The notes under the pieces were generated by a model. That model was not told the DNA's origin and searched no databases. It saw only the letters and a list, made by a program, of their open reading frames with translations. A DNA stretch of 64,000 nt from Xanthomonas indica (lineage in GTDB: Bacteria > Pseudomonadota > Gammaproteobacteria > Xanthomonadales > Xanthomonadaceae), in the NCBI RefSeq assembly GCF_040529045.1, contig NZ_CP131914.1, positions 2,340,501-2,404,500 on the forward strand. The letters are read 5' to 3'. Shown here in pieces: positions 49,312 to 58,764 of this stretch (positions within the stretch are counted from its first letter, which is position 1; each line of letters begins with the position of its first letter). A program made the position numbers and the translations under genes.

Positions 49312-49425
49312 GGGAATCGGTAATCGGGAATCGAGAATGGGGAATAGGGACGAGCAGGTAGAGGTGCAGCGGAAAGATGCGGGAAGAGAACCGATTCCCG
49401 ATTCTCCATTCCCGATTCCCGGCTT
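49312..49425. repeat. Inverted pair of GGGAATCGGGA-type repeats inside the suf operon
   Basis: GGGAATCGGTAATCGGGAAT onward (49312-49350) faces GATTCCCGATTCTCCATTCC onward (49392-49425). The hairpin-forming pair occupies the sufB-sufC gap and could act on mRNA processing or differential stability. Confidence 0.7.
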
Positions 49426-49433
49426 CGCAGGCG

Positions 49434-50876
<1,443 letters not shown>

Positions 50877-50891
50877 GGGGCTGCCTACAGG

Positions 50892-51350
50892 TCAGGTGGT
50901 CGCGAACCGCACGGCGATGGGTCGCCGTTTCGGATCGCCGGAGGGGGGGAGGGGGTGGAGCATCTGCGCCAGGGTCACGCCGCGCAGCGCGTCGGCGACC
51001 ACGTCGTTGATCAGCCGCCAGTTGGAGCGCACGCCGCAGGTCTGGGCGATGCTGCACTGGCTGCCGTGGTGGCTGCATTCGGTGATCGCCAATGGGCCTT
51101 CCATCGCCTCGACGATCTGGATCAGGGTGATGGCGTCGGCCGGGCGTGCCAGCCGGTAGCCGCCGCGCACGCCGCGCAGGCCTTCGACCAGGCCGGCCTG
51201 GGCCAACGGCTTGAGCAGCTTGCTGACCGTGGGCGACTCCAGCCCGGCCTGCTCGGCCAGTTCGGTCGCGCTCAACACTTCGTTCGGACGCGCGGCGAGC
51301 ACGGTCAGGACGACGGTGGCGTAATCGGTGAGCTTGGTGACGCGGAGCAT
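50892..51350 (-). CDS. Rrf2-family SUF operon regulator
   Basis: A 152-residue winged-helix regulator. The start MLRVTKLTDYATVVLTVLAA is at 51350. Three cysteines in CSHHGSQCSIAQTCGV (C-x6-C-x5-C) match the Fe-S-binding set of IscR/SufR-type Rrf2 proteins. As first gene of the operon it fits the SUF-regulator subfamily known in Xanthomonadales, which senses Fe-S status and represses or activates its own operon. The operator was not identified. The C-terminus after about 125 (PPSGDPKRRPIAVRF) is an extension. Confidence 0.9.
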   Translation of the reverse strand: MLRVTKLTDYATVVLTVLAARPNEVLSATELAEQAGLESPTVSKLLKPLAQAGLVEGLRGVRGGYRLARPADAITLIQIVEAMEGPLAITECSHHGSQCSIAQTCGVRSNWRLINDVVADALRGVTLAQMLHPLPPSGDPKRRPIAVRFATT

Positions 51351-51546
51351 GGCGACACGGTCGAATTTCAATGCGGACCGAAATTGTACTCTTTTGCGCC
51401 ACAGGGTCCAACCCGGCCATTCATCTTTTCTTTCGATCGTTGCGATTCGGCCTCGACGGGGTGGCGTCTGACGGCCTGGCACGCGCGGGCTTGGGATCGC
51501 GGGCGATGTGCGCCAGAATCTAGGCTTTACCTGTCCGGATCGCCGC

Positions 51547-52014
51547 ATGCCCCGCAAGATCGCCGCCCGCAAGTCCCGTATCCATGGCAACGGCGTGTTC
51601 GCCGTGCTGCCGCTCAAGAAAGGCGAGCGGGTCATCGAGTACAAGGGCCGCCGCCGCACCCACGCCGAGGTCGACCGCGACGAGGCCGGCGACGTCGAGA
51701 CCGGGCACACCTTCCTGTTCACCCTCAGCGACGACTACGTGATCGACGCCAACTACGAGGGCAACGACGCGCGCTGGATCAACCACAGCTGCGCGCCGAA
51801 CTGCGAGGCGGTGATCGTCGAGGCCGAGGGCGAGGACCGCCGCAAGGACAAGGTGGTGATCGAGGCGCTGCGCGACATCAAGCCCGGCGAGGAGCTCACC
51901 TACAACTACGGCATCACCCTGGCCGAGCGGCACACGCCGCGGCTGAAGAAGATCTGGGAATGCCGCTGCGGCGCCAGGAACTGCACCGGCACCATGCTGC
52001 AGCCCAAGCGCTAG
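51547..52014 (+). CDS. SET-domain protein-lysine methyltransferase
   Basis: A 155-residue SET-domain protein. The start at 51547 gives MPRKIAARKSRIHGNGVFAV. An upstream in-frame ATG at 51508 is less likely. It shows the SET N-motif (IHGNGVFA), the catalytic core RWINHSCAPNCEAV and ELTYNYG. A post-SET CRCGARNC supplies three Cys that, with the core Cys, bind zinc. It uses SAM to methylate lysine side chains of an unknown protein. It is divergent from the suf regulator. Confidence 0.93.
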   Translation: MPRKIAARKSRIHGNGVFAVLPLKKGERVIEYKGRRRTHAEVDRDEAGDVETGHTFLFTLSDDYVIDANYEGNDARWINHSCAPNCEAVIVEAEGEDRRKDKVVIEALRDIKPGEELTYNYGITLAERHTPRLKKIWECRCGARNCTGTMLQPKR

Positions 52015-52112
52015 CGTCACGTCCAGCCGTGCACGCCGCGCCGACGCGTGGTTCACGGCCTTGCCACTGCGGCGCTCCTAGGGTGGATGTTCCCCCATTC
52101 GAGGAGTGTCCC

Positions 52113-52658
52113 ATGAGCGCAATGCCTTCCCTTGCCGGCAAGCAGGTGGCTGTCCTGGCCACCGACGGTTTCGAGCAATCGGAACTGCAGGAGCCCAAGC
52201 GCTTGCTGGAATCCTGGGGCGCCCAGGTCGATGTGATCGCGCCGGGCGAGGCCACCAGCATCCGCGGCTGGAACAAGAAGGACTGGGGCGACAGCGTGCC
52301 GGTGGACAAGCGCCTGCAGCAGGCTCAGGCCGGCGACTACGACGCGCTGGTGCTGCCGGGCGGGGTGATCAATCCCGACAACCTGCGCACCGAGCCGACC
52401 GCGATCGCCTTCATCCAGTCCTTCGCCAGTGCCGGCAAGCCGGTGGCGGCGATCTGCCATGGTCCGTGGCTGCTGGCCGAGAGCGGGCTGGTGCGCGACC
52501 GCCAGGTGACCTCGTGGCCGTCGCTGAAGACCGACCTGTCCAACGCCGGTGGACGCTGGCAGGACCAGGAGGTGGTGGTGGACGGCAACCTGATCACCAG
52601 CCGCAAGCCGGACGACATCCCGGCATTCGCGCAGGCCGTGGCCAAGGCGTTGGGCTGA
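52113..52658 (+). CDS. PfpI/DJ-1-family protein (YhbO-like)
   Basis: A 181-residue cytosolic protein, ATG at 52113 with GAGGAG upstream. The nucleophile elbow Cys is in AAICHGPWLLAESG (about residue 114), with Glu in the DGFEQSELQEP region as the helper residue. The family includes glyoxalase III, deglycase and proposed stress proteins. The exact activity is disputed in the literature. Followed by a strong terminator. Confidence 0.9.
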   Translation: MSAMPSLAGKQVAVLATDGFEQSELQEPKRLLESWGAQVDVIAPGEATSIRGWNKKDWGDSVPVDKRLQQAQAGDYDALVLPGGVINPDNLRTEPTAIAFIQSFASAGKPVAAICHGPWLLAESGLVRDRQVTSWPSLKTDLSNAGGRWQDQEVVVDGNLITSRKPDDIPAFAQAVAKALG

Positions 52659-52700
52659 GTCAGCGGCGGTGCGCCTGCGCCGCCACGAGATCGACGTAGA

Positions 52701-52727
52701 AACGGCGGCCTTGGCCGCCGTTTTTTT
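52701..52727 (+). terminator. Intrinsic terminator after the PfpI-like gene
   Basis: CGGCGGCC (52703-52710) TT GGCCGCCG (52713-52720) followed by seven T. Leading A residues also make it usable on the other strand for the convergent DUF1439 gene. Confidence 0.9.
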
Positions 52728-52769
52728 GCGTGCGCGGTGTGCCGGACGGCCGTCGCCGGCATGCGCAAG

Positions 52770-53366
52770 TTATTGCCCGGGAAGCATGCCTGCGGGCACC
52801 AGCTTGCTGATGTCCTGATTGAAACGCACTACCAGCGCGCCGTTCTCCACGCCGGCCGACTGGATCTGCACGTCGCCGAGCATGGCGGTCAGGCGCGGAT
52901 CCAGCTTGTAGATCGGCTCCTTGCGCGCATAGTCCTCCAGCCAGGCATTGAGCAGTTCGCGCGTGTTGGCGTCGAGCTTGCCGCCGTTGGCGGCCGGGCG
53001 GAAGTCGTCGATGGTGGGGGACTGCAGGTGGAAGCTCTGGCTCTGCTGGTCGTAGCGCAGCGCGCTGGTCAGCAGCACCTGCCCCAGCGGCGTCGCCGCG
53101 CCACCGCCGGTGGCCATGCTCAGGTCGAACTGCATCTTCAGGCGATCGCCCGGCGGCAGGCTCAGCTTCGGGTCGCGAACGGTCATCTTGATCAGCCCGC
53201 CGAGCGCCTTGTGCGTCTGCGGGAAGCTGCCGTCCAGATAGTGCTGCACGTCGGCGGCACCGACGCTGACCTGGCGGCCCTGGATGGACGGCTCGGCCTG
53301 GACCTGGGCGGCGGTGGCGAGCAGCAGCAGCGCCGCGGCGCGCAGGGTGAACTGGCGGAAGGTCAT
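52770..53366 (-). CDS. DUF1439 (YceB-like) periplasmic protein
   Basis: A 198-residue protein with a Sec signal (FTLRAAALLLLATAAQVQA). The mature part matches the DUF1439/YceB pattern: ADVQHYLDGSFPQTHKALGG, DPKLSLPPGDRLKMQFDL, KEPIYKLDPRLTAMLGDV and a C-terminal VVRFNQDISKLVP. E. coli YceB is a lipoprotein. Here no lipobox Cys is present, so it is soluble periplasmic. Such proteins resemble lipid-binding tubular folds. The function is unknown. Confidence 0.85.
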   Translation of the reverse strand: MTFRQFTLRAAALLLLATAAQVQAEPSIQGRQVSVGAADVQHYLDGSFPQTHKALGGLIKMTVRDPKLSLPPGDRLKMQFDLSMATGGGAATPLGQVLLTSALRYDQQSQSFHLQSPTIDDFRPAANGGKLDANTRELLNAWLEDYARKEPIYKLDPRLTAMLGDVQIQSAGVENGALVVRFNQDISKLVPAGMLPGQ

Positions 53367-53458
53367 CGAGCGGGCCCTGGCAACGAAGTGGGTTTCACCA
53401 TAACCGCAGGCGGTGAATGCGCGATTAGCGGAATCGCCGCGCTCCCCGCGTCGCGGCC

Positions 53459-53761
53459 TTACGCGACAGGCGCAGGCGCCAGCCGCGCGAGCAGGGCATC
53501 CAGCGCCGGCTGCAACGGCGCCAGCAGCGCGCGCGCCTCGCCGTCGCTGCGCTCGCCCAGGCTGCGCAGCAACTGCGTGCCGACGATCAGCGCGGCGCGC
53601 TCGTCGCCGCGCAATCCCGGCTGGCGCTGCGCCGCCTCCAGCAGGCGCATCCAGTCCTGCCGGCAGCGTGCCTCCAGTTCGATGGTGCAGCGGCCCTGGC
53701 AGGGCAGGCCGTCGTCCTGGATCGGGGTGACGGTGACGCGGTAGCGTTGGGAGGCGGTCAT
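53459..53761 (-). CDS. Small conserved protein (DUF3861-like)
   Basis: A 100-residue cytosolic protein starting MTASQRYRVTVTPIQDDG at 53761. CQGRCTIELEARCRQDWMRL is the conserved-looking core. It resembles DUF3861 proteins of Xanthomonas, an assignment from pattern only. Function unknown. It lies between the DUF1439 and M23 genes without overlap. Confidence 0.6.
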   Translation of the reverse strand: MTASQRYRVTVTPIQDDGLPCQGRCTIELEARCRQDWMRLLEAAQRQPGLRGDERAALIVGTQLLRSLGERSDGEARALLAPLQPALDALLARLAPAPVA

Positions 53762-53855
53762 GGCAGTGGCGCACGCGGTGTGTGCCTCCAAGATAGGCGC
53801 GGCCAGGCGCCACCACGAGCCTGCTGCCCGCGACGCTCTGTTCCAGTGCTTCCGT

Positions 53856-54422
53856 TCAGCGTCCTGCGCGCAGCAGCGGCAGCGGGTCGTAGGCGCCGCC
53901 CTCGGCGTAGATGCCGTAATGCAGATGCGGTGGGGTGCCGCGTGCGTTGCCGCTGTCGCCCACCGCGCCGAGCGGGTCGCCGGGTTCCACCAGGTCGCCG
54001 ACCTGCAGCCCCGGCGCCCACGTCTCCAGGTGCGCGTAGTAGTGCCGCTGCCGGGCCGGGCCGAGCACCCAGACCTGGCGGCCGCCGAGGCCGCGGTCGG
54101 CGATGGCGACGACGATGCCGCGCGTGGCCGCCACCACCGGCGTGCCGCGTTTGGCGAAGATGTCCACGCCGGCGTGCTGGCGGTCGCGTCCGCGCGGCGC
54201 GCCGAAGGTGGCGGCGACCCGGCGCGGATCTACCCCTTCGACCGGCATGTGCAGCGCAGTCGGCGCCGGCGCCCGCGCCAGCTCCCAGCCGACGCGCAGG
54301 CGCTGCGCCCACGGATGCCGCCAGGCCCAGGCGGCAGCCACCGCCAATGCGGCAAGCAACGCCGCGCGCAGCAATTCGCGGCGCAGGCGCTGCGCTGGCG
54401 AAGGCGCGGGCGCAGCGGTCAT
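53856..54422 (-). CDS. M23/LytM-family peptidase with N-terminal membrane anchor
   Basis: A 188-residue protein. A single membrane segment at about 17-35 (LLRAALLAALAVAAAWAW) anchors the domain outside the inner membrane. The M23 zinc motifs are all visible: QHAGVDIFAKRGTPV (H-x3-D), RHYYAHLE and PHLHYGIYAEGG (HLH). It is therefore probably an active peptidoglycan endopeptidase rather than a degenerate LytM factor. Confidence 0.9.
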   Translation of the reverse strand: MTAAPAPSPAQRLRRELLRAALLAALAVAAAWAWRHPWAQRLRVGWELARAPAPTALHMPVEGVDPRRVAATFGAPRGRDRQHAGVDIFAKRGTPVVAATRGIVVAIADRGLGGRQVWVLGPARQRHYYAHLETWAPGLQVGDLVEPGDPLGAVGDSGNARGTPPHLHYGIYAEGGAYDPLPLLRAGR

Positions 54423-54426
54423 GCGC

Positions 54427-55131
54427 TCAGTCCGCGTGCAGCGTCGCGGCCTGTTCCTGCAGGCGCTGCTTCAGGGCGTCGTCGATGCCGAGCTGCCGTG
54501 CCAGTTCGTCCAGGTAGCTGCGCTCCATGAAGCTCTGCGCGTCGGCGGCGAGCAGGCTGGCCAGGTACATTTCCGCGGCCATCTCCGGGGTGGTCGACGC
54601 GCGCGCCACCTCGGCCGGATCCAGCGGCTTTTCCAGTTCCGCATGCAGCCACTGCTGCACGTCGGCGTCGTTGCCGTGGAGGCGGGCGAACTCGCCTTCG
54701 ATCAGGCTGCGTTCGCGTTCGTCCAGGTGGCCGTCTGCCTTGGCCGCGCCGACCAGCGCGCGCAATACCGCCTGGCTGTGCTGTTCCACTTCCAGCGGCG
54801 GCAGCCGGTCCAGCGTCTGCGGTTCGGGTGCGGCGGCACCGAGTTGCTGGCGGCGGTAGTCGCCGTAGGCGCGATAGGCCATCAGCCCCAGTGCGGCCAG
54901 GCCGCCGTAGGTCGCCAGCTTGCGCGTGGTGCGGTGCTTGCCGAGCAGCAGGCCCAGCGCGCCGCCGCTGAGGGCTCCCTTGCCGAAGTCGGCGTTGAGC
55001 AGGCCGCCCAGGCCACCGGCGGCCTGCTGTGCCGGTGCGGTCGGGGCGGCGGTGCCGGTCTTGCCCATGGCCTGGCCGGCGGCGCCCTGCGCCGATTGCA
55101 GCAGTTGGTCGAGAAAGCCCTGTAGTTTCAT
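54427..55131 (-). CDS. DUF533/YebE-like TerB-fold membrane protein
   Basis: A 234-residue protein, start MKLQGFLDQLLQSAQG at 55131 (an ATG at 55158 is less likely). Glycine-rich hydrophobic stretches at about 34-80 (GALSGGALGLLLG, LATYGGLAALGLMAYRAYGD) precede a TerB-like helical domain (about 110-234: AAKADGHLDERERSLIEGEF, AEMYLASLLAADAQ). It resembles DUF533 inner-membrane proteins of unknown function. It lies 4 nt from the M23 gene, so probably co-transcribed. Confidence 0.88.
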   Translation of the reverse strand: MKLQGFLDQLLQSAQGAAGQAMGKTGTAAPTAPAQQAAGGLGGLLNADFGKGALSGGALGLLLGKHRTTRKLATYGGLAALGLMAYRAYGDYRRQQLGAAAPEPQTLDRLPPLEVEQHSQAVLRALVGAAKADGHLDERERSLIEGEFARLHGNDADVQQWLHAELEKPLDPAEVARASTTPEMAAEMYLASLLAADAQSFMERSYLDELARQLGIDDALKQRLQEQAATLHAD

Positions 55132-55210
55132 GCAGGTGATCCTGTCGAAGGGAAGCACCGGTATAGCCGTCGCGGCCTTAGCGGGCCGTCAATCCGGGCG
55201 CGCAGGCCGC

Positions 55211-55242
55211 GCAAAAAAAACGAGACGGCCGGGGCCGTCTCG
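55211..55242 (-). terminator. Intrinsic terminator of the HU gene
   Basis: CGAGACGGCC (55221-55230) GG GGCCGTCTCG (55233-55242). On the minus strand it is followed by eight T (complement of 55213-55220). It lies 32 nt past the HU stop. Confidence 0.92.
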
Positions 55243-55274
55243 TCGGTGTGCTTGCCTGGATCAGGCGACGCTGC

Positions 55275-55673
55275 TCAGAGCGCGGCGTCCTTGAGCTTCT
55301 TCAGCGGGCGCACCTTGAGCTTGGTGGTGGCCGGCTTGGCGGCGAACCACTGCTCTTCCTTGGTGAACGGGTTGATGCCCTTGCGCTTCGGCTTGGCCGG
55401 CACGCTGACGGCGGTGATCTTCAGCAGGCCCGGCAGGGTGAACGAGCCGGCGCCCTTCTTGCTGACCGAGCCGGCCACGGCGTGCTCGAGCGAGGCCATC
55501 ACGGCGCGCACGTCCTTGGCGATCACGCCGCTGGTCTCGGCGATGTGGGCCACGAGCGCGGACTTGCTCAGCACGTCCTTGATCGGCTTGGGAGCGGCCG
55601 GTTTGGCGGCGGCCTTGGTCGCTACCTTCTTCACTGCCTTCTTCGGGGCAGCCTTTTTTGCGGTCTTTGCCAT
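55275..55673 (-). CDS. HU-family DNA-binding protein with lysine-rich N-terminal tail
   Basis: A 132-residue nucleoid protein, start at 55673. Residues 1-32 are a Lys/Ala/Pro-rich tail (MAKTAKKAAPKKAVKKVATK) like histone H1 C-termini. The HU fold follows (KDVLSKSALVAHIAETSGV, GSFTLPGLLKITAV, KPKRKGINPFTKEE), and the basic end KLKVRPLKKLKDA closes it. Typical HU is about 90 residues, so the tail is a true extension. It has its own terminator. High expression is likely. Confidence 0.93.
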   Translation of the reverse strand: MAKTAKKAAPKKAVKKVATKAAAKPAAPKPIKDVLSKSALVAHIAETSGVIAKDVRAVMASLEHAVAGSVSKKGAGSFTLPGLLKITAVSVPAKPKRKGINPFTKEEQWFAAKPATTKLKVRPLKKLKDAAL

Positions 55674-55962
55674 GATGTCCTGATTCCGTATTTGGTGGTT
55701 TTGGGTCGCGCCGACCCCGTCGGCATGGCGAAATGTAGGGCATGTGCTACGCCGCGCCAATAGGCCGGAAGCAAAAAAGCGCGAATATTCGCCGCGAACG
55801 CGGACTTTTCGTCGGCGGCCGGCACCGGCGCCGGCAAATCCGCGGGATGTCGCAGGGCATTGGCCGCGGCGCGCGCGGCCAATGCGATGGTTGCGCAGGA
55901 GCACACATGCGTAACGCCGCCTGGCCTATGGTCCGCCTTCCACTCACCGACAGGAGCCTCGC

Positions 55963-56394
55963 ATGGGCATTTCGCGTCACGCCACCGCGCATTGGGAAGG
56001 CGATCTCAAGACCGGCCAGGGCCGGTTGAACACGCCGCAGAGCGGCCTGCTGGAGAACACCCGCTATGCGTTCAACAGCCGCTTCGGCGAGGAGAAGGGC
56101 ACCAATCCCGAGGAACTGATCGCCGCCGCGCACGCCGGCTGCTTCACCATGGCGCTGTCGGCCAAGCTGACGGAAGCCGGCTTCCCGCCGACCGCGCTGG
56201 ACACGCGCGCCGACGTCGACCTGTCGATGGAAGGCGGTCCGCAGCTGTCGCAGATCCGCCTGAAGGTCAAGGCCGTGGTGCCGAACATCGAGGCCGCGCG
56301 CTTCCGCGAGCTGGCCGACGACGCCAAGCAGAACTGCCCGGTGTCCAAGGCGCTCAGCGCAGTGCCGATCAGCCTGGAAGCGGAGCTCGGCTGA
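55963..56394 (+). CDS. osmC: OsmC/Ohr-family peroxidase
   Basis: A 143-residue cytosolic protein, ATG at 55963 with AGGAG upstream. The two reactive cysteines are in AAAHAGCFTMALS (about residue 60) and QNCPVSKAL (about 126), with a Glu/Arg pair expected around GTNPEELI. OsmC-type proteins reduce organic hydroperoxides, often with lipoyl partners. EELIAAAHAGCF favours OsmC over Ohr. Confidence 0.92.
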   Translation: MGISRHATAHWEGDLKTGQGRLNTPQSGLLENTRYAFNSRFGEEKGTNPEELIAAAHAGCFTMALSAKLTEAGFPPTALDTRADVDLSMEGGPQLSQIRLKVKAVVPNIEAARFRELADDAKQNCPVSKALSAVPISLEAELG

Positions 56395-56644
56395 GCCCGA
56401 TGCGGCCCGGCGACAGGTCGGGCCGCCATTGCGTACGCCGCGCCTGCAGCGCCCCCGGTACGATGTCCGGTACGCGGCGCGCTTGGTTCTTCAACGCTTT
56501 TTCTCTCTCGGGCATGAGCACCCGATGCAGTGCGTAGCTGTCGCAACGCTAAATGCACGCGCCGCGGCGGCCCCAATTCAGTCTGGTTTCACCGCGTCGG
56601 ATCGAGCATGCAGTCGCGCGATCCACGCGCTTGGAACCATCGCC

Positions 56645-57250
56645 ATGAACAAGCTCTCGACCCGTCTGTTGACCGCTGCGCTCGCTGTCGGCGTCATCGG
56701 CTCCGCCGCCGCGCAGGATTACGGTTACACCCGCTACGACGACTACCGCGACCGCGGCTATGCGTCCGGCACCTACGAATACGCGCGCGTGGTACGCGCC
56801 GATCCGATCCTGGTGCAGGTCAACGGTCCGCGCGAGACCACCGAGCGCTGCTACGACCGCCCGGCCTCCGGCAGCTACGCCAGCGACTACGGCTACCGCG
56901 GCACCGATGGCGGCCGCACCGCCTCCTCGGTGGTCGGCGGCATCGCTGGTGCCGTGCTGGGCAGCCGCGTCGGCGGCGGCAATGGCCGTTTCGTCGGTAC
57001 CGCGGTCGGCACCATGCTCGGCAGTCTGGCCGGCCGCTCGATCTACGACACCAACACCCGCGCCTATGGCGGCGGATACGGTGGCGGCGTGGTCCGCGAA
57101 TGCGATCCGGTGTCCTACCGGACCGAACGCTACGATCGCGTCGACGGCTACGACGTGACCTACGAATACGGCGGCCGCTACTACCACACCCGCACCGCCT
57201 CGCCTCCGGGCGACCGCATCCGCGTCCGCGTCGACGTCCTGCCCGACTGA
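56645..57250 (+). CDS. Glycine-zipper 2TM-domain outer-membrane-type protein
   Basis: A 201-residue exported protein (signal STRLLTAALAVGVIGSAAAQ). Residues about 97-131 form the glycine zipper (VVGGIAGAVLGSRVGGGNG, VGTAVGTMLGSLAGR), the 2TM Rick_17kDa/SlyB-like motif. Tyr/Arg-rich segments flank it (YDDYRDRGYASGTYEY, YDRVDGYDVTYEYGG). It has no lipobox. Likely envelope-associated, function unknown. A strong terminator follows. Confidence 0.85.
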   Translation: MNKLSTRLLTAALAVGVIGSAAAQDYGYTRYDDYRDRGYASGTYEYARVVRADPILVQVNGPRETTERCYDRPASGSYASDYGYRGTDGGRTASSVVGGIAGAVLGSRVGGGNGRFVGTAVGTMLGSLAGRSIYDTNTRAYGGGYGGGVVRECDPVSYRTERYDRVDGYDVTYEYGGRYYHTRTASPPGDRIRVRVDVLPD

Positions 57251-57269
57251 CGTATTGCCTGACTGACTT

Positions 57270-57304
57270 AAAGGGCGCCTCCTCGCGAGGCGCCCTTTGT
57301 TTTT
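57270..57304 (+). terminator. Intrinsic terminator after the glycine-zipper gene
   Basis: AAAGGGCGCCT (57270-57280) pairs with AGGCGCCCTTT (57288-57298), then GTTTTTC. It lies 20 nt past the stop codon. Confidence 0.92.
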
Positions 57305-57348
57305 CGCGCCCGTCCGCAGCTGCAGACGGGCGCGGCGGCCGACGGCGA

Positions 57349-58233
57349 TCAGGGCCAGTCGATGTGGCCTTCGATCACCGTCTGCACCTGCCCGCCCGAC
57401 CACACCTCGCCGGCCGCATCCACGTGCAGCGTCAGCAGCGCATCGTGGCCGACCTCGCGACCCTGGCTGGCGACATAGCGGCCGCCGTGGCCGGGCAGGG
57501 CGTCGCTGTGGTCCAGCCATGCCGCCAGCACCGCATTGGCGGCGCCGGAGGCGGCGTCCTCGAACCGCCGGCCGTTGCCGACGAAAGCGCGCACCGCCAG
57601 CGCATAGGCCTGGCCGCTGGCGCGGGCGCGGGCGTAGGCGAACACTCCCATGCTGGCGGTGCTTTCGGCCAGGGCGGCGATCGCGTCCCAGTCCGGTGCC
57701 AGCGCGCGCAGCGCGGCTTCGTCGGCCACTTCGACCAGCCACCAGCAGCGGCCGCCGTCCATGCGCACCGGCGGCAGCGCGCCCAGGGTCCAGCCGCGCA
57801 GTGCCGCCTGCAGGCGCGGATCGGCGGCATCGGCGATCTCGGCCACCTGCGCGCGCGGGGTGCGGATGGCGATGCTGCGCACGCCGGCGTCCACGTCGAC
57901 CCGGAGCGGCAGCAGGCCGGCGATGCCGTCCTGCACCAGTACGCCGTCGCGCGGCGTGGCGATGCCCGCTTCCAGCACGACGTGCGCGGTGCCGACGCTG
58001 GGATGGCCGGCGAACGGTACCTCTTTCTGCGGGCTGAACATGCGCAGGCCGTAGCTGGCGTCCGGCCGCGTCGGTGCGAACACGAAGGTGGTTTCCGGCA
58101 GGCGCGTCCAGCGCGCGATGGCCTGCATCGTGGTGGCGTCCAGGCCATCGGCATCAAGCACCACGGCCAAGGGGTTGCCGTTGCCGGCGCGGGCGGAGAA
58201 GACATCGACCTGGAAGAAGCGGCGTGCGGCCAT
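57349..58233 (-). CDS. PhzF-family isomerase/epimerase
   Basis: A 294-residue cytosolic protein. The start MAARRFFQVDVFSARAGNG is at 58233. PhzF/DAP-epimerase-fold signatures: GNPLAVVLD, LPETTFVFAP (the acid-base Glu of PhzF lies in this P-E-T motif), EVPFAGHPSVGTAHVVL and DAASGAANAVLAAWL. The substrate is unknown, since most genomic PhzF homologues are not for phenazines. A degraded second copy lies immediately upstream. Confidence 0.92.
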   Translation of the reverse strand: MAARRFFQVDVFSARAGNGNPLAVVLDADGLDATTMQAIARWTRLPETTFVFAPTRPDASYGLRMFSPQKEVPFAGHPSVGTAHVVLEAGIATPRDGVLVQDGIAGLLPLRVDVDAGVRSIAIRTPRAQVAEIADAADPRLQAALRGWTLGALPPVRMDGGRCWWLVEVADEAALRALAPDWDAIAALAESTASMGVFAYARARASGQAYALAVRAFVGNGRRFEDAASGAANAVLAAWLDHSDALPGHGGRYVASQGREVGHDALLTLHVDAAGEVWSGGQVQTVIEGHIDWP

Positions 58234-58333
58234 GGCGGAAACTCCGGACTGCGGTGGGGGAGGCCGGAGCTTACCAAGCGATGTTGCCAACGATCACCGC
58301 TTGCGCCAGGCCGCGATCCACACCTCTTTCCCG

Positions 58334-58690
58334 TCACCAGGCGCGCGACGCGGCCGTCTCGGGCCAGTTCGCGTCCCTGTTGGCGACGTAGCGCCCGCCA
58401 TGGCCCGGCAGTCGCCCCTGCGCGGCCAGCATGGCGGCGGTCAGCGCGTTGGCACTGCCGGTGACCGGGACCTCGGCGACGCCGGGAACGAAGGCGCGTA
58501 CCGTCAGCTGGTGTTCGTGCGTGTCGCGCGAACGCGCCAGGCCGTCTCCGGCAGGTTCGGCCAGCCGCCAGGCGCTGCATGCGCCGTGCGTCCAGGTCGA
58601 TGTCGCCGAGCATCACGCCCAGCGGATTGCCCAACCCCGGGCCGGCGGAAACGCCGTCCAGTCGCTGGCCGCGGCGCTCGCTCACCGGCG
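58334..58690 (-). pseudogene. Relic of a second PhzF-family gene
   Basis: Minus-strand fragments align with the neighbouring PhzF in order but in different frames. GNPLGVMLGDIDLDARRMQR and NLPETAWRV match its N-terminus. In another frame VRAFVPGVAEVPVTGSANAL and GRLPGHGGRYVANRD match its C-terminal third, then a TGA at 58336-58334. About 150 middle residues, including the GHPSVGTA site, are missing, and at least one frameshift is present. The 530 bp gap 58234-58764 otherwise holds only the lysC upstream region. Confidence 0.75.
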
Positions 58691-58764
58691 CGCGGTTGGC
58701 AGTAGAATCGGGGGTTCCGCTCGAGCATTCGGGCGTTTTCCCCACATTTCAGACACCCCACTCC

